IMG/VR virus record: IMGVR_UViG_3300008113_000525 | Span: 1-33,472 of that record | Direction: 5' to 3' (one strand) | Length of the DNA: 33,472 bases | Origin: a virus | Shown: positions 15,948 to 22,388 of the stretch, piece by piece | Layout: each line of letters starts with the position of its first letter | Position numbering within the stretch: the stretch's first letter is position 1 | Notes under the pieces: generated by a model | Seen by the model: the letters and a program-made list of their open reading frames with translations, nothing else | The model's database searches: none | Told to the model about the DNA's origin: nothing | Translations under genes and position numbers: made by a program

Positions 15948-16274
15948 ATGGCCGCACCTCCTAACAAAACAAGTCAGTTTCAACAAATCGCAAACGCTCA
16001 TACGGTCCAAATTTTAAATAAAACGAAGGCCGCGGAGGATGCTTACACAACACTTACAGGATATGATCCGATTGGATCCGGGGTTTTAAACTCTTTTACT
16101 TGGAATGATCCAACGGGAAATCAATACGTTTACACAAACGGAGCCGGTGAAATCAATTTTAAAGGGAGCTCTTACTCATCGTTGAGCCCCGAAGATAAAA
16201 AATTGTTTTTCCTATATTTGAAAAAATTCGTTGTCGAGGCTTTTAAAGAATACGACAAGATTTACAATTTCTAG
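15948..16274 (+). CDS. hypothetical protein, paralogue-like with the previous gene (2)
   Basis: This 108-residue protein begins MAAPPNKTSQ and carries YTNGAGEINFKG around residue 65. C-terminal helices (FFLYLKKFVVEAFKEYDKIY) are basic and aromatic. TAGGAAATTAAAA precedes the ATG. It is the last gene of the rightward block, and its TAG stop shares the CTAG at 16271-16274 with the stop of the leftward lipoprotein gene. No terminator lies between them. Confidence 0.55.
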   Translation: MAAPPNKTSQFQQIANAHTVQILNKTKAAEDAYTTLTGYDPIGSGVLNSFTWNDPTGNQYVYTNGAGEINFKGSSYSSLSPEDKKLFFLYLKKFVVEAFKEYDKIYNF

Positions 16275-16831
16275 TCGGGTTTGCAAACGTCCCAAATATC
16301 ATTCATTTGATACGGGACCGATTCGGCGTAATTTGTAACGTGCCGGAAACCCCACAAATGCGCGACCTCATGAATGAGATTCCGGGCCATATCGTCGGAC
16401 GTTGAGACAAAAAAACGGTTTTGGAAAACAGTGTCCGGGATAGAGTCGCGAATAAATCCGACGGTCCGGAAAATGTAGTTTTCTGCGAAACTCCCGGTGT
16501 AAAAAATCACTTTAATTTTCCGCGGCCCCTGGCGGATTGTATTGAAAACCTCCTGACCATTCATGTCTCCAATATCGGAATACGTCCGGGACGTGGTTTC
16601 CCCCTCGAAGCATTGCGAGGAATAAACGAGGTTTAATTTGTGGATGGCAATCGTTAGCCTCAAGAGCTCCTCGCGGGTCCCTTTCGCTTCGATCAATTCA
16701 ACCAGGGGAAAGTCGATCATTCCAAACGGCTCGACGACGGTCATTTTTGGGGCCGTCCCGGTGAACTCCGAGACCGTGCAGGACCATAAAAGCACAAAAA
16801 GCCAAACGACCGCGCAAACCTTAAACCTCAT
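16271..16831 (-). CDS. metzincin-like zinc metalloprotease lipoprotein
   Basis: This 186-residue protein starts with a type II signal (RFKVCAVVWLFVLLWSC, C18 as lipid site), so it should be an envelope lipoprotein. Residues 154-164 read HEVAHLWGFRH, an exact HExxHxxGxxH metzincin zinc motif. A candidate Met-turn is in SVPYQMND at M176. The catalytic domain looks small (about 165 residues), as in some compact metzincins. Its start overlaps the phosphoesterase stop by ATGA, so the two are co-translated. Possible roles are envelope remodelling or blocking of superinfection; this is inference. Confidence 0.75.
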   Translation of the reverse strand: MRFKVCAVVWLFVLLWSCTVSEFTGTAPKMTVVEPFGMIDFPLVELIEAKGTREELLRLTIAIHKLNLVYSSQCFEGETTSRTYSDIGDMNGQEVFNTIRQGPRKIKVIFYTGSFAENYIFRTVGFIRDSIPDTVFQNRFFVSTSDDMARNLIHEVAHLWGFRHVTNYAESVPYQMNDIWDVCKPD

Positions 16832-17856
16832 TTCCCCCCCGTAAACATTTTCCCATTGAACGAAAACTCCCCGTTAAAAATCTTCGGGCAATAAAACGAA
16901 TAATTTCCGTCCTGGCGGATCTCGAAAATACCGAAGGCATGGACCCAATTATTTGGGCGGCCCTTGAGGAAAGGCGCGTCCAGGCGGCACAAACAACCGA
17001 GGGAGGCGGCCTCGATATACCCGCCGATTGACGGCTCGTGGTGGGTCAAAACGTCGTGGGTATGAAAATAATAAATGTTTCCCTTGATCAGGCTCAAATG
17101 CTTTTTTGGGGCGGAGGGGCCGGTGTAAAGGCCGTGAGTAAAATGAAGTTTCCCGATCTTTAAAATTTCATTAACGGGGATGAGGTCAATATTCCGAGCG
17201 TTTAGGTCGAGCAAACTTTTGAGATCCGGGAGGAGGCCCAATTCGTCCAGGCCGAAAAAAAACTCTGGCATTTTGGCGACCATTGCCTGACGTATCCAAT
17301 CCTCGTGATTTCCCTCAATGTATAAAATGTCCCCATTCGCTCCAATTTTCGATTTAAGCGCGTCCAGGAACTCCCTAGCCTCTATGACCTCGGGGATAAA
17401 AGATTTCGGCGCAAGGTCATTTGACGGCCAGTGAGAGACCCCCTCCGCGTCGAGCAGGTCCCCCCCGATGATATGCAAATGGGGTTTATACCAACCAACG
17501 AAGTCAAGTAAGGCCCCGACGGCTGCATGGTCGCGGTTTTTTAAATGCGTGTCGGGTTGAGCAACGATCCGCAGGATTTCCGGGTTTCCGTGCCTGGCGA
17601 AAAGCTCGTCGAGGGGGATCTCGTGAACTTTAAACGACTCGATTTGTCGTTTGTTATACTTAAATTTTTTTTCTTTTTTACTCTTCGGCGAATCCGGGGC
17701 CATTCCCGCGGCCTGAAGCATTTGGGCGAATCCGCCGAAAACTCGGGTATATTCACCCTCCCCATAAACGGAGCGGAACTCGTCTCGTTTAGGTATCCTC
17801 CCCAGGTCGCACGCGAGGGACTGCAATTTTTGCAATAAAGCCGTTTTCGCGTCCAT
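16828..17856 (-). CDS. calcineurin-like metallophosphoesterase with N-terminal HNH-repeat-like domain
   Basis: This is a 342-residue protein. Residues 1-55 (LQSLACDLGRIPKRDEF and VFGGFAQMLQAAGM) match the homing-endonuclease-associated/HNH repeat type, usually a DNA-binding helix module. Residues about 95-310 carry the phosphoesterase metal ligands: D102-x-H104, GGD (D133), GNHED (182-186), FTHG and FHTHD. The family includes Mre11/SbcD-type nucleases and phosphodiesterases acting on nucleotides or lipids. The DNA-binding-like front domain favours a DNA substrate, by inference. It forms a two-gene unit with the downstream metzincin lipoprotein and faces a forward gene at its 5' end. Confidence 0.75.
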   Translation of the reverse strand: MDAKTALLQKLQSLACDLGRIPKRDEFRSVYGEGEYTRVFGGFAQMLQAAGMAPDSPKSKKEKKFKYNKRQIESFKVHEIPLDELFARHGNPEILRIVAQPDTHLKNRDHAAVGALLDFVGWYKPHLHIIGGDLLDAEGVSHWPSNDLAPKSFIPEVIEAREFLDALKSKIGANGDILYIEGNHEDWIRQAMVAKMPEFFFGLDELGLLPDLKSLLDLNARNIDLIPVNEILKIGKLHFTHGLYTGPSAPKKHLSLIKGNIYYFHTHDVLTHHEPSIGGYIEAASLGCLCRLDAPFLKGRPNNWVHAFGIFEIRQDGNYSFYCPKIFNGEFSFNGKMFTGGK

Positions 17857-17858
17857 GC

Positions 17859-18221
17859 GTGATTTTATTGTTTCACATAATGGGCGGAATCAAAGAAAAT
17901 AGTTTAGCAATGGGAAAAATACAAACGAGGCCGCTAGGTTTTAAGATCCCTCCGAAAATCAGGATTTCGGGCCGGGTAAGTTACCAGGTCGTTTTCCAGG
18001 ATGAGATCCGGGGAAATCCGGACCTCATGGGCCTGGCTGAACCTAACGAGCGGATCATTTATATAAAAATCGGAATGAGCGAGAGGGATACCTTCAAAAC
18101 CCTCCTCCATGAGGTCATCCATTGCATTGAATTTGAGTCGGAAACCCCGATCCCCGAGCGAATCACCGAAACGCTCGAGGAGGGGATTTTCAAGGTCCTA
18201 AAACTTAACAAGATTTTATAG
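17859..18221 (+). CDS. HExxH zinc-protease-like protein (SprT/ImmA-like), forward gene in the leftward block
   Basis: The GTG at 17859 gives 120 residues; ATG at 17880 or 17910 are alternatives and seem as likely, because no start has a clear ribosome binding site. The core reads FKTLLHEVIHCIEFESE (HEVIH zinc motif), then ITETLEEGIFKVLKLNK, the layout of small phage SprT or ImmA-like peptidases. ImmA-type proteases cleave repressors; SprT-like ones act on DNA-protein crosslinks. It is divergent from the phosphoesterase with only two bases between start codons and overlaps the next leftward gene end by six bases. Confidence 0.65.
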   Translation: MILLFHIMGGIKENSLAMGKIQTRPLGFKIPPKIRISGRVSYQVVFQDEIRGNPDLMGLAEPNERIIYIKIGMSERDTFKTLLHEVIHCIEFESETPIPERITETLEEGIFKVLKLNKIL

Positions 18222-18473
18222 GTCAATGTCATCGAAGGACGCGGAGCTCGGGGCCTGGTATCCGGTCCCGTAGGTTTTCCCGCCTCCGCCCGCGAGGGGT
18301 CGTTGCTCCTTTATCTCGAAATCCGGTTTCTTGTCTCCCGGTTGCTTAAAACCGTTAGGGAATGCGACGAAAGAGAGTTTCTTTCCGTCGAGCTCGAGCG
18401 AAATCGAGAGGAACTCTCCTCCGTTTGATGCGGTTTTTTTCCAAATCGCTCCGACTTTTTTCTGTTTTTCCAT
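18216..18473 (-). CDS. DUF736-like small protein with acidic C-terminal tail
   Basis: This 85-residue protein contains VGAIWKKTASNGGEFLSISL, close to the DUF736 pattern GAxWKKxxxxGxYLSxxL, then KKLSFVAFPNG and KKPDFEI. A Gly-rich linker (GGGGKTYGTGYQ) leads to an acidic end, SSASFDDIDL. A flexible linker plus FDDI-type tail recalls SSB proteins, but the body is too short for a full OB fold that I can confirm. It follows the winged-helix gene by about 20 bases. It may be an accessory DNA-binding or recombination protein. Confidence 0.6.
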   Translation of the reverse strand: MEKQKKVGAIWKKTASNGGEFLSISLELDGKKLSFVAFPNGFKQPGDKKPDFEIKEQRPLAGGGGKTYGTGYQAPSSASFDDIDL

Positions 18474-18493
18474 GATTTACTTTCCTTTCGGCA

Positions 18494-18850
18494 TTAACGG
18501 GAGGTTTCCTCGGCTAAATGTCCTTTCCCGTCGCAATGAGGACATTTGATTTTGATTGGTTTGATCACTTTTTTGGGGAGCTCGTCGTTTGTTCTCCAAA
18601 GGATCGCAAGGTTTCCGGAGACCTCGCACGTTTTCGTTCCGATCGACTCAATGACCCCGGCCCGCTCGAGCTCCGCGAACCTGGGGGAGATTGTGTCCCT
18701 AGTCATTTCCTTAAAATAGTTTGCATGGATCTCTCGAGCGGTCGAAGGCCCGGACATATAAAGGGCCGTGTAAACCTTAAACCGGAGGGGGGAGAGCAAA
18801 CCCTCCGAATCAATCCGCCGATAAGTATCAATCGAAGTCGGGCGTGCCAT
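18494..18850 (-). CDS. winged-helix protein with C-terminal zinc knuckle
   Basis: This 118-residue protein has a winged-helix-like core (about 15-75: LSPLRFKVYTALYMSG, STAREIHANYFK, then SPRFAELERAGVIESIG), typical of DNA-binding regulators or phage replication accessory proteins. Residues about 101-112 (KCPHCDGKGH) resemble a single DnaJ-like zinc-binding knuckle. It could regulate early transcription or replication. The next gene upstream ends three bases before its start. No ligand domain is seen. Confidence 0.65.
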   Translation of the reverse strand: MARPTSIDTYRRIDSEGLLSPLRFKVYTALYMSGPSTAREIHANYFKEMTRDTISPRFAELERAGVIESIGTKTCEVSGNLAILWRTNDELPKKVIKPIKIKCPHCDGKGHLAEETSR

Positions 18851-18853
18851 AAA

Positions 18854-18988
18854 TTAACTGCAAATAACCAGGCCGATAATGAGCCCGATTACTCCGAGGA
18901 TGATCCCGCCGATTGCATACCCAATGATTCCAAAAATCAGGGGCGGAAATATACAGCAAGCGGCCGCCCCGACAATAAAAGTTAGCAT
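18854..18988 (-). CDS. 44-residue hydrophobic membrane peptide
   Basis: The product MLTFIVGAAACCIFPPLIFG then IIGYAIGGIILGVIGLIIGL is almost wholly hydrophobic with two likely helices, Gly zippers and no charge. GGAAAGGAAAAAAATA precedes the ATG. The start overlaps the stop of a 20-codon ORF as TAATG. An out-of-frame ORF at 18828-19040 covers the same DNA but has no better signal. Likely an inner-membrane protein; function unknown. Confidence 0.65.
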   Translation of the reverse strand: MLTFIVGAAACCIFPPLIFGIIGYAIGGIILGVIGLIIGLVICS

Positions 18989-19050
18989 TATTTTTTTCCT
19001 TTCCCGCACGTACAAATAAAAACCAGGCACTCGAACTCATGTTCTTTCAT
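18988..19050 (-). CDS. 20-residue mini-gene
   Basis: MKEHEFECLVFICTCGKGKK begins just after the TGA of the preceding gene and ends at TAATG overlapping the next start. Three cysteines could bind metal. Both flanks are tight junctions like those of the neighbouring genes, which is the main support. It may only serve as a coupling ORF. Confidence 0.4.
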   Translation of the reverse strand: MKEHEFECLVFICTCGKGKK

Positions 19051-19269
19051 TCAATCCTCATCTCTAAACTCTTTATTTGATCCAAAAACTTTCGGAGCTA
19101 GGTCCCTGGCAAGATCCATGTCCGCATTGCTTGGAAATTGTTTTAGGCAATAATAAGCCTCGTCTCTGATCCATTTTGGAACTCGCGAGGCTTTTTTTGG
19201 ATTCAAAAGATCCATTAAAAATTCCCTAGTATTCAAAATTGCGAAACTTTTCGCGATTGGAATATTCAT
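19051..19269 (-). CDS. small helical protein, function unknown
   Basis: MNIPIAKSFAILNTREFL starts at an ATGA overlap with a tiny membrane gene, giving 72 residues with basic helix (LLNPKKASRVPKWIRDEAYY) and a terminal KEFRDED. The same frame continues upstream to 19683 as a 210-codon ORF, but the middle of that ORF (about 19270-19490) reads as Ser/Arg low-complexity and covers two ORFs with coupled starts. I therefore place the real start here. The C-terminal part is a normal-looking globular sequence. Function unknown. Confidence 0.6.
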   Translation of the reverse strand: MNIPIAKSFAILNTREFLMDLLNPKKASRVPKWIRDEAYYCLKQFPSNADMDLARDLAPKVFGSNKEFRDED

Positions 19270-19367
19270 AAAATAAACTCGTCGATGAGCCAAATCGCAA
19301 TTAAAACGGCGGCCGTTGTTATGAAGGAAACTAGAAACGAAATCCAATAAACTCGAAAATTTCGCAT
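19266..19367 (-). CDS. 33-residue single-span membrane peptide
   Basis: MRNFRVYWISFLVSFITTAA followed by VLIAIWLIDEFIL forms one strong transmembrane helix after a basic start. Its start overlaps the upstream stop as TAATG, and its TGA overlaps the next ATG as ATGA. This coupling, in a block full of similar junctions, argues that the ORF is real. Function unknown. Confidence 0.6.
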   Translation of the reverse strand: MRNFRVYWISFLVSFITTAAVLIAIWLIDEFIL

Positions 19368-19683
19368 TAGTCGCGCTCCCTATCGTCGAGCCTGGAAAGG
19401 GCCCGCTCGATCGTCTCGAGCTCCGCCTGGTATTTCTCGACCGCCTCCTCGTCAAGCTGCAACTCGGGATCGGTTGAGTTTGCGAAGGTTTGTTGTTTTC
19501 TAGCCAGGCCGCCCATTCGGTCGAATGAAGACAGGAGCGAACCTCCTCAGTCTCCGGCCTATACTCTCGGAGCATTTGGACAGCCAAATCGAAACCCCTG
19601 GACTCGGCCTCCCGGAGCGTATTCGTTTGATCCATCAAACCCAACTCCCAGGCTTTTTTATAATACTCGTTGAAATCACTCAT
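19367..19683 (-). CDS. small helical protein, apparently interrupted by a -1 frameshift
   Basis: The 5' part reads MSDFNEYYKKAWELGLMDQT and VQMLREYRPETEEVRSCLHS. A frame one base back opens from about 19551 and gives DPELQLDEEAVEKYQAELET, IERALSRLDDRERD and TAA at 19367-19369. Joining the parts makes a sensible protein of about 105 residues. No classical slippery heptamer is visible; CTAGAAAACAACAAA near 19495 is the most A-rich spot. The likely causes are a real or sequencing single-base loss between 19490 and 19551. The isolated second part could start at ATG 19516 but lacks a ribosome binding site. Confidence 0.5.
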
Positions 19684-19811
19684 TTTAGGCTCCCCGTGAA
19701 AACAGACTTAAACCAGGCATAAACCGCGACCCCGAGCAATCCGCCGAATACCATGCAAAGACCCAGGCAAATACAAACTCCACAAAGAAACAAAAACTCC
19801 TCGAAAATCAT
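19680..19811 (-). CDS. 43-residue membrane protein
   Basis: MIFEEFLFLCGVCICLGLCM is followed by VFGGLLGVAVYAWFKSVF. There are one or two hydrophobic helices, three cysteines in the first helix and a basic end. Its start overlaps the upstream stop as TGATG and its TGA overlaps the downstream ATG as ATGA. Function unknown. Confidence 0.6.
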   Translation of the reverse strand: MIFEEFLFLCGVCICLGLCMVFGGLLGVAVYAWFKSVFTGSLK

Positions 19812-20008
19812 CACTCCCTCCCTCGCGCTCTCATACACGCGTTACACGTTTTCCCATTCATTTTTGAACAGGTTTTCCCGCAGGTCGCACATTTTGACCG
19901 GCGGCAATTAAAACAAAGCTCATGCCGACTTGATTGGGGCCGATTGCATTTTTTGCAAGGTTGATAAAGCCCCGGATTTTTTGGTTTGAACGTTTCGACC
20001 GTTTCCAT
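19811..20008 (-). CDS. small multi-Cys zinc-binding protein
   Basis: The ATG at 20008 has a near-perfect GGGAGGTGAAA site, giving 65 residues; a start 51 bases upstream exists but lies in the preceding gene. The pattern is CKKC, then CFNC, CATC, C and CNAC, which fits two zinc-binding treble-clef or ribbon modules (QPCKKCNRPQSSRHELCFNC and KCATCGKTCSKMNGKTCNAC). It is very basic, so nucleic-acid binding or an adaptor function is plausible. Confidence 0.7.
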   Translation of the reverse strand: METVETFKPKNPGLYQPCKKCNRPQSSRHELCFNCRRSKCATCGKTCSKMNGKTCNACMRARGRE

Positions 20009-20010
20009 TT

Positions 20011-20106
20011 TCACCTCCCGAATATCCACCAAAAAAAATAAGTTACGAACAAACCCCAAAAACTGACGATTGCCAAAACCCCAATAATTGCTTTTTTGAT
20101 TGTCAT
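20011..20106 (-). CDS. 31-residue single-span membrane peptide
   Basis: MTIKKAIIGVLAIVSFWGLF followed by VTYFFWWIFGR gives a basic start and one aromatic-rich transmembrane helix. CGGGGGATTT precedes the ATG. It ends two bases before the zinc-protein start, and the stop TGA lies inside that gene's ribosome binding site (GGGAGGTGAAAATG), so termination here may aid initiation there. Function unknown. Confidence 0.55.
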   Translation of the reverse strand: MTIKKAIIGVLAIVSFWGLFVTYFFWWIFGR

Positions 20107-20127
20107 AAATCCCCCGATTTTATTTTG

Positions 20128-20159
20128 GGGGGCGACGAGCTTCAACATTCGCCGCCCCC
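20128..20159 (-). terminator. hairpin between annealase and small-gene cluster, works best on the minus strand
   Basis: GGGGGCGACGA (20128-20138) pairs with TCGCCGCCCCC (20149-20159). The one non-Watson-Crick position is an A-C mismatch in plus-strand RNA but a G-U pair in minus-strand RNA, so it is best formed in the leftward transcript. No U tract follows, so it may be an attenuator or RNA-processing stem and not a full terminator. Confidence 0.45.
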
Positions 20160-20199
20160 TCTGGACGAGGAGAGGAACCACCCAAACCCCGCCCGTATT

Positions 20200-21105
20200 T
20201 TATTTTTTCCGGCTCTCCCTGATGAAATTCTCGACGTGACCGATGAACTCCAACTCCTCCGCCGTATGGTCGCGGTTTTCCTCATGAGCCTTTTTATTGA
20301 AGTATTGAACGATCATGATCGCGTCGTCCATGCCGATTTCGGCGATCGTTTTCCCGACGTATTTCTTGCCGAATGGGACGCGGTATTCCGTGCCGATTGA
20401 GAGCTCGGGGGGATTATTTGAGTTTTCAACCGGCACGGATTTTTGAGGAGCCTCGACAATCATTGCCGCGGGCAACTCAATTTTCGTTATCTCTTTTTTA
20501 CTGGGAGCGGTTTCGACCGGCTCCTCGGCCTGGGCCATTTCCTCGCGGGTATAGATCCCGGAGAGGTCGTTCGGGAATGCCTTTCGAATTGCCAGGCTCT
20601 CGCAAACCTTTGAGAGCATGAGCGCGGGCATTTGGGCCCATAAACCGGAGAGGTCCCCGGCCTTATGCTTCCCGTATTGGTCATCATACTTATGTTTTTG
20701 CGCGTACTCGTCGAAGATCGCAACCGCGACGAGAGGCTCCCGGAAACCCTTTTTATGGACTCCGATTTTACAGGCGGAGGGAGGAGTTTTAGAGAGCCAA
20801 ACGTCTCTCCAGACTCCATCCTCTCCGCACCATTGAGGAGCGGTTTGTCCCTCATAAACCCCGGACCGCTCCGCAACCAGGCGAAAACCGTCGATCGAGG
20901 TCTGAATTTGGACCTTTCCGGTTTTCTTATTTTTGATGAAATAGATTTGTCGGAGGACTGGATCGAGTCCGGTCCGGCGACATTGTTCGATGAACAATTG
21001 CAGCTCGTCGTTTGTTGCTCCCTCGCAAATCGTTCTCTTGATAAGCTCGATTTTCTCGGGGTTGAACTGGATAGACTGATTCGGATTTGTAACGACTAGA
21101 TTCAT
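20200..21105 (-). CDS. bet: Bet/RecT-family single-strand annealing protein
   Basis: This 301-residue protein matches the phage Bet pattern: NDELQLFIEQCRRTGLDPVL near residue 30, then QIYFIKNKKTGKVQIQTSID and GFRLVAERSGVYEGQ, and the later RKAFPNDLSGIYTREEM. Bet proteins anneal complementary strands and promote recombination with the exonuclease. The C-terminal third (after about residue 200) is divergent and contains EAPQKSVPVE and a basic helix. The start at 21105 follows AAAGGAACCACAAAC; an upstream ATG at 21150 adds 15 residues but lacks the common leader. The exonuclease gene lies directly upstream. Confidence 0.92.
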   Translation of the reverse strand: MNLVVTNPNQSIQFNPEKIELIKRTICEGATNDELQLFIEQCRRTGLDPVLRQIYFIKNKKTGKVQIQTSIDGFRLVAERSGVYEGQTAPQWCGEDGVWRDVWLSKTPPSACKIGVHKKGFREPLVAVAIFDEYAQKHKYDDQYGKHKAGDLSGLWAQMPALMLSKVCESLAIRKAFPNDLSGIYTREEMAQAEEPVETAPSKKEITKIELPAAMIVEAPQKSVPVENSNNPPELSIGTEYRVPFGKKYVGKTIAEIGMDDAIMIVQYFNKKAHEENRDHTAEELEFIGHVENFIRESRKK

Positions 21106-21179
21106 GTTTGTGGTTCCTTTCAATTTGTGGTTACAAAACTCTTTTCGCAAACCGAAGAGAGTTTTGCAACCGCTTTTTT

Positions 21180-22049
21180 TTAAATTGTTACTTTTATATA
21201 TTTCGAGCCTTTTTTCCGATACGGGGCGAGGTCAACTCCGGAGAGCTCCGGGATTTTCTTATAATCAACCGACCCCTCGCGCTCGACCCAGGCGATCGAG
21301 ATTTCGGAGTTTGAGATTTGAGTCGCTCCATGCTCGGAGAGGATCCGCTCGGCAAGGGTTTTTATCTCATCATCAATCTCCGCGAGTCTCCGGGAGATTT
21401 GAACGGACGCGACTTTTAAAGCATGGATCCGCTCAATGTCTGGGGAGGTTAAATTTTGGATCGGAGCGGGGACGTTATTCGCGAGGACCTCATCGAGCTC
21501 GGCAATAAACTCGAGGCCGGAGATCGCGAGAGCGTTTTGAAATGCCGGATCCGCCTTAACCTCGAGGACCTTTACCTCTCCGGAGTATACGAAGGCGAGG
21601 AGCGTTTTCGCGTACCCAGTGCAAAGCATTTGCCATTGGACTTGTGAGAAATAATGCTCGGGGATTTTCTCGCAATACTTATTGAATGTTTCGACCCTCG
21701 CGCAGGACTTGACCTCGAGGATCGTTTCCCGATCAACGTCGATCCCGTCAAGGGAGGCGAAAAATCTCTCGTTAGCCGGATGCTCGACAACCATAGGCTG
21801 AAAATTGAACCCTTGAGCGTTCAACTTATCCCGGACGACGGCCTCCCATTCGTGACCCTCGCGAAAAAGATTCTCGAGGTATTGGCTCGGGGCCTCGGTT
21901 TGACCCGTTGCCTTTTCGGAGAGGGTTTTCGCTCTGGACTTGAAAGCTCCCTCGGCTCCGAAAATGTTAGCTATATCGGAGGCCCCGATCCGCGTTTGGC
22001 GGTATTCGTGCCATTGTTTTGACCCTTGCTCGACTTGTATTTTTTTCAT
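21180..22049 (-). CDS. YqaJ-family viral recombinase exonuclease
   Basis: The 289-residue protein shows the YqaJ/lambda-exonuclease core: R-x-GASD (22-25), GHEWE (65-69), SLDG with D101, LEVKS with E112-x-K114, and QVQWQM (136-141). These supply the metal-binding D-E-K nuclease site that degrades 5' strands to feed Bet. The C-terminal helix region (about 200-260) is a likely partner-binding part. The leader before ATG is GAAAGGGAACCAC. It lies between a small early gene and bet and so forms a SynExo pair. Confidence 0.92.
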   Translation of the reverse strand: MKKIQVEQGSKQWHEYRQTRIGASDIANIFGAEGAFKSRAKTLSEKATGQTEAPSQYLENLFREGHEWEAVVRDKLNAQGFNFQPMVVEHPANERFFASLDGIDVDRETILEVKSCARVETFNKYCEKIPEHYFSQVQWQMLCTGYAKTLLAFVYSGEVKVLEVKADPAFQNALAISGLEFIAELDEVLANNVPAPIQNLTSPDIERIHALKVASVQISRRLAEIDDEIKTLAERILSEHGATQISNSEISIAWVEREGSVDYKKIPELSGVDLAPYRKKGSKYIKVTI

Positions 22050-22075
22050 GTGGTTCCCTTTCGTTTGTTTGTTGG

Positions 22076-22327
22076 TTAGTTCAGTTTTTCACTCGGTCCA
22101 ATATCCTCGAGAGTCGGAGACTCATCGGAGAAAAACCCGACTCGCATCCGGCCCCTATCGTCCGTTTCCATGCAAAGGAGAGTCGTTCTCCATTCGTATG
22201 ATTTGACCTCGAGGCCCAGGTTTTCATTTGGTTGATAAAAGAAAAACAACTCCGATTTGTCGGATATGTTTTTATTGTTGAGGAGATTTCTTAAATCCCC
22301 GACGGTTTGGATTGCTCTTTTTTTCAT
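22076..22327 (-). CDS. small early protein, function unknown
   Basis: The start at 22327 follows GAAAGGGACCAC; an upstream ATG at 22417 lacks such a site. This gives 83 residues with an N-terminal helix (TVGDLRNLLNNKNISDKSEL) and a beta C-terminus. The phrase VGDLRNLLxxxxDxxEL is common in small phage hypothetical proteins. No enzymatic motif. The exonuclease gene follows after 26 bases. Confidence 0.6.
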   Translation of the reverse strand: MKKRAIQTVGDLRNLLNNKNISDKSELFFFYQPNENLGLEVKSYEWRTTLLCMETDDRGRMRVGFFSDESPTLEDIGPSEKLN

Positions 22328-22388
22328 GTGGTCCCTTTCTGTTTGTGTCCACAAATTTCCATGATTGATTTTTTTTTGCAAGGGTTTT

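Noticed and set aside
18828-19040. 70-codon minus-strand ORF over the 44-residue membrane gene
   Set aside because: No start signal. The inner frame has a good ribosome binding site and a plausible membrane product, and fits the coupled gene chain.
19051-19683. Single 210-codon ORF on the minus strand
   Set aside because: Its middle part is Ser/Arg low-complexity and covers two ORFs whose starts and stops are joined by TAATG and ATGA overlaps. I replaced it by three smaller genes.
20665-21099. 144-codon forward ORF antisense to bet
   Set aside because: The Bet motifs on the minus strand are clear, and the forward ORF has no recognised features.
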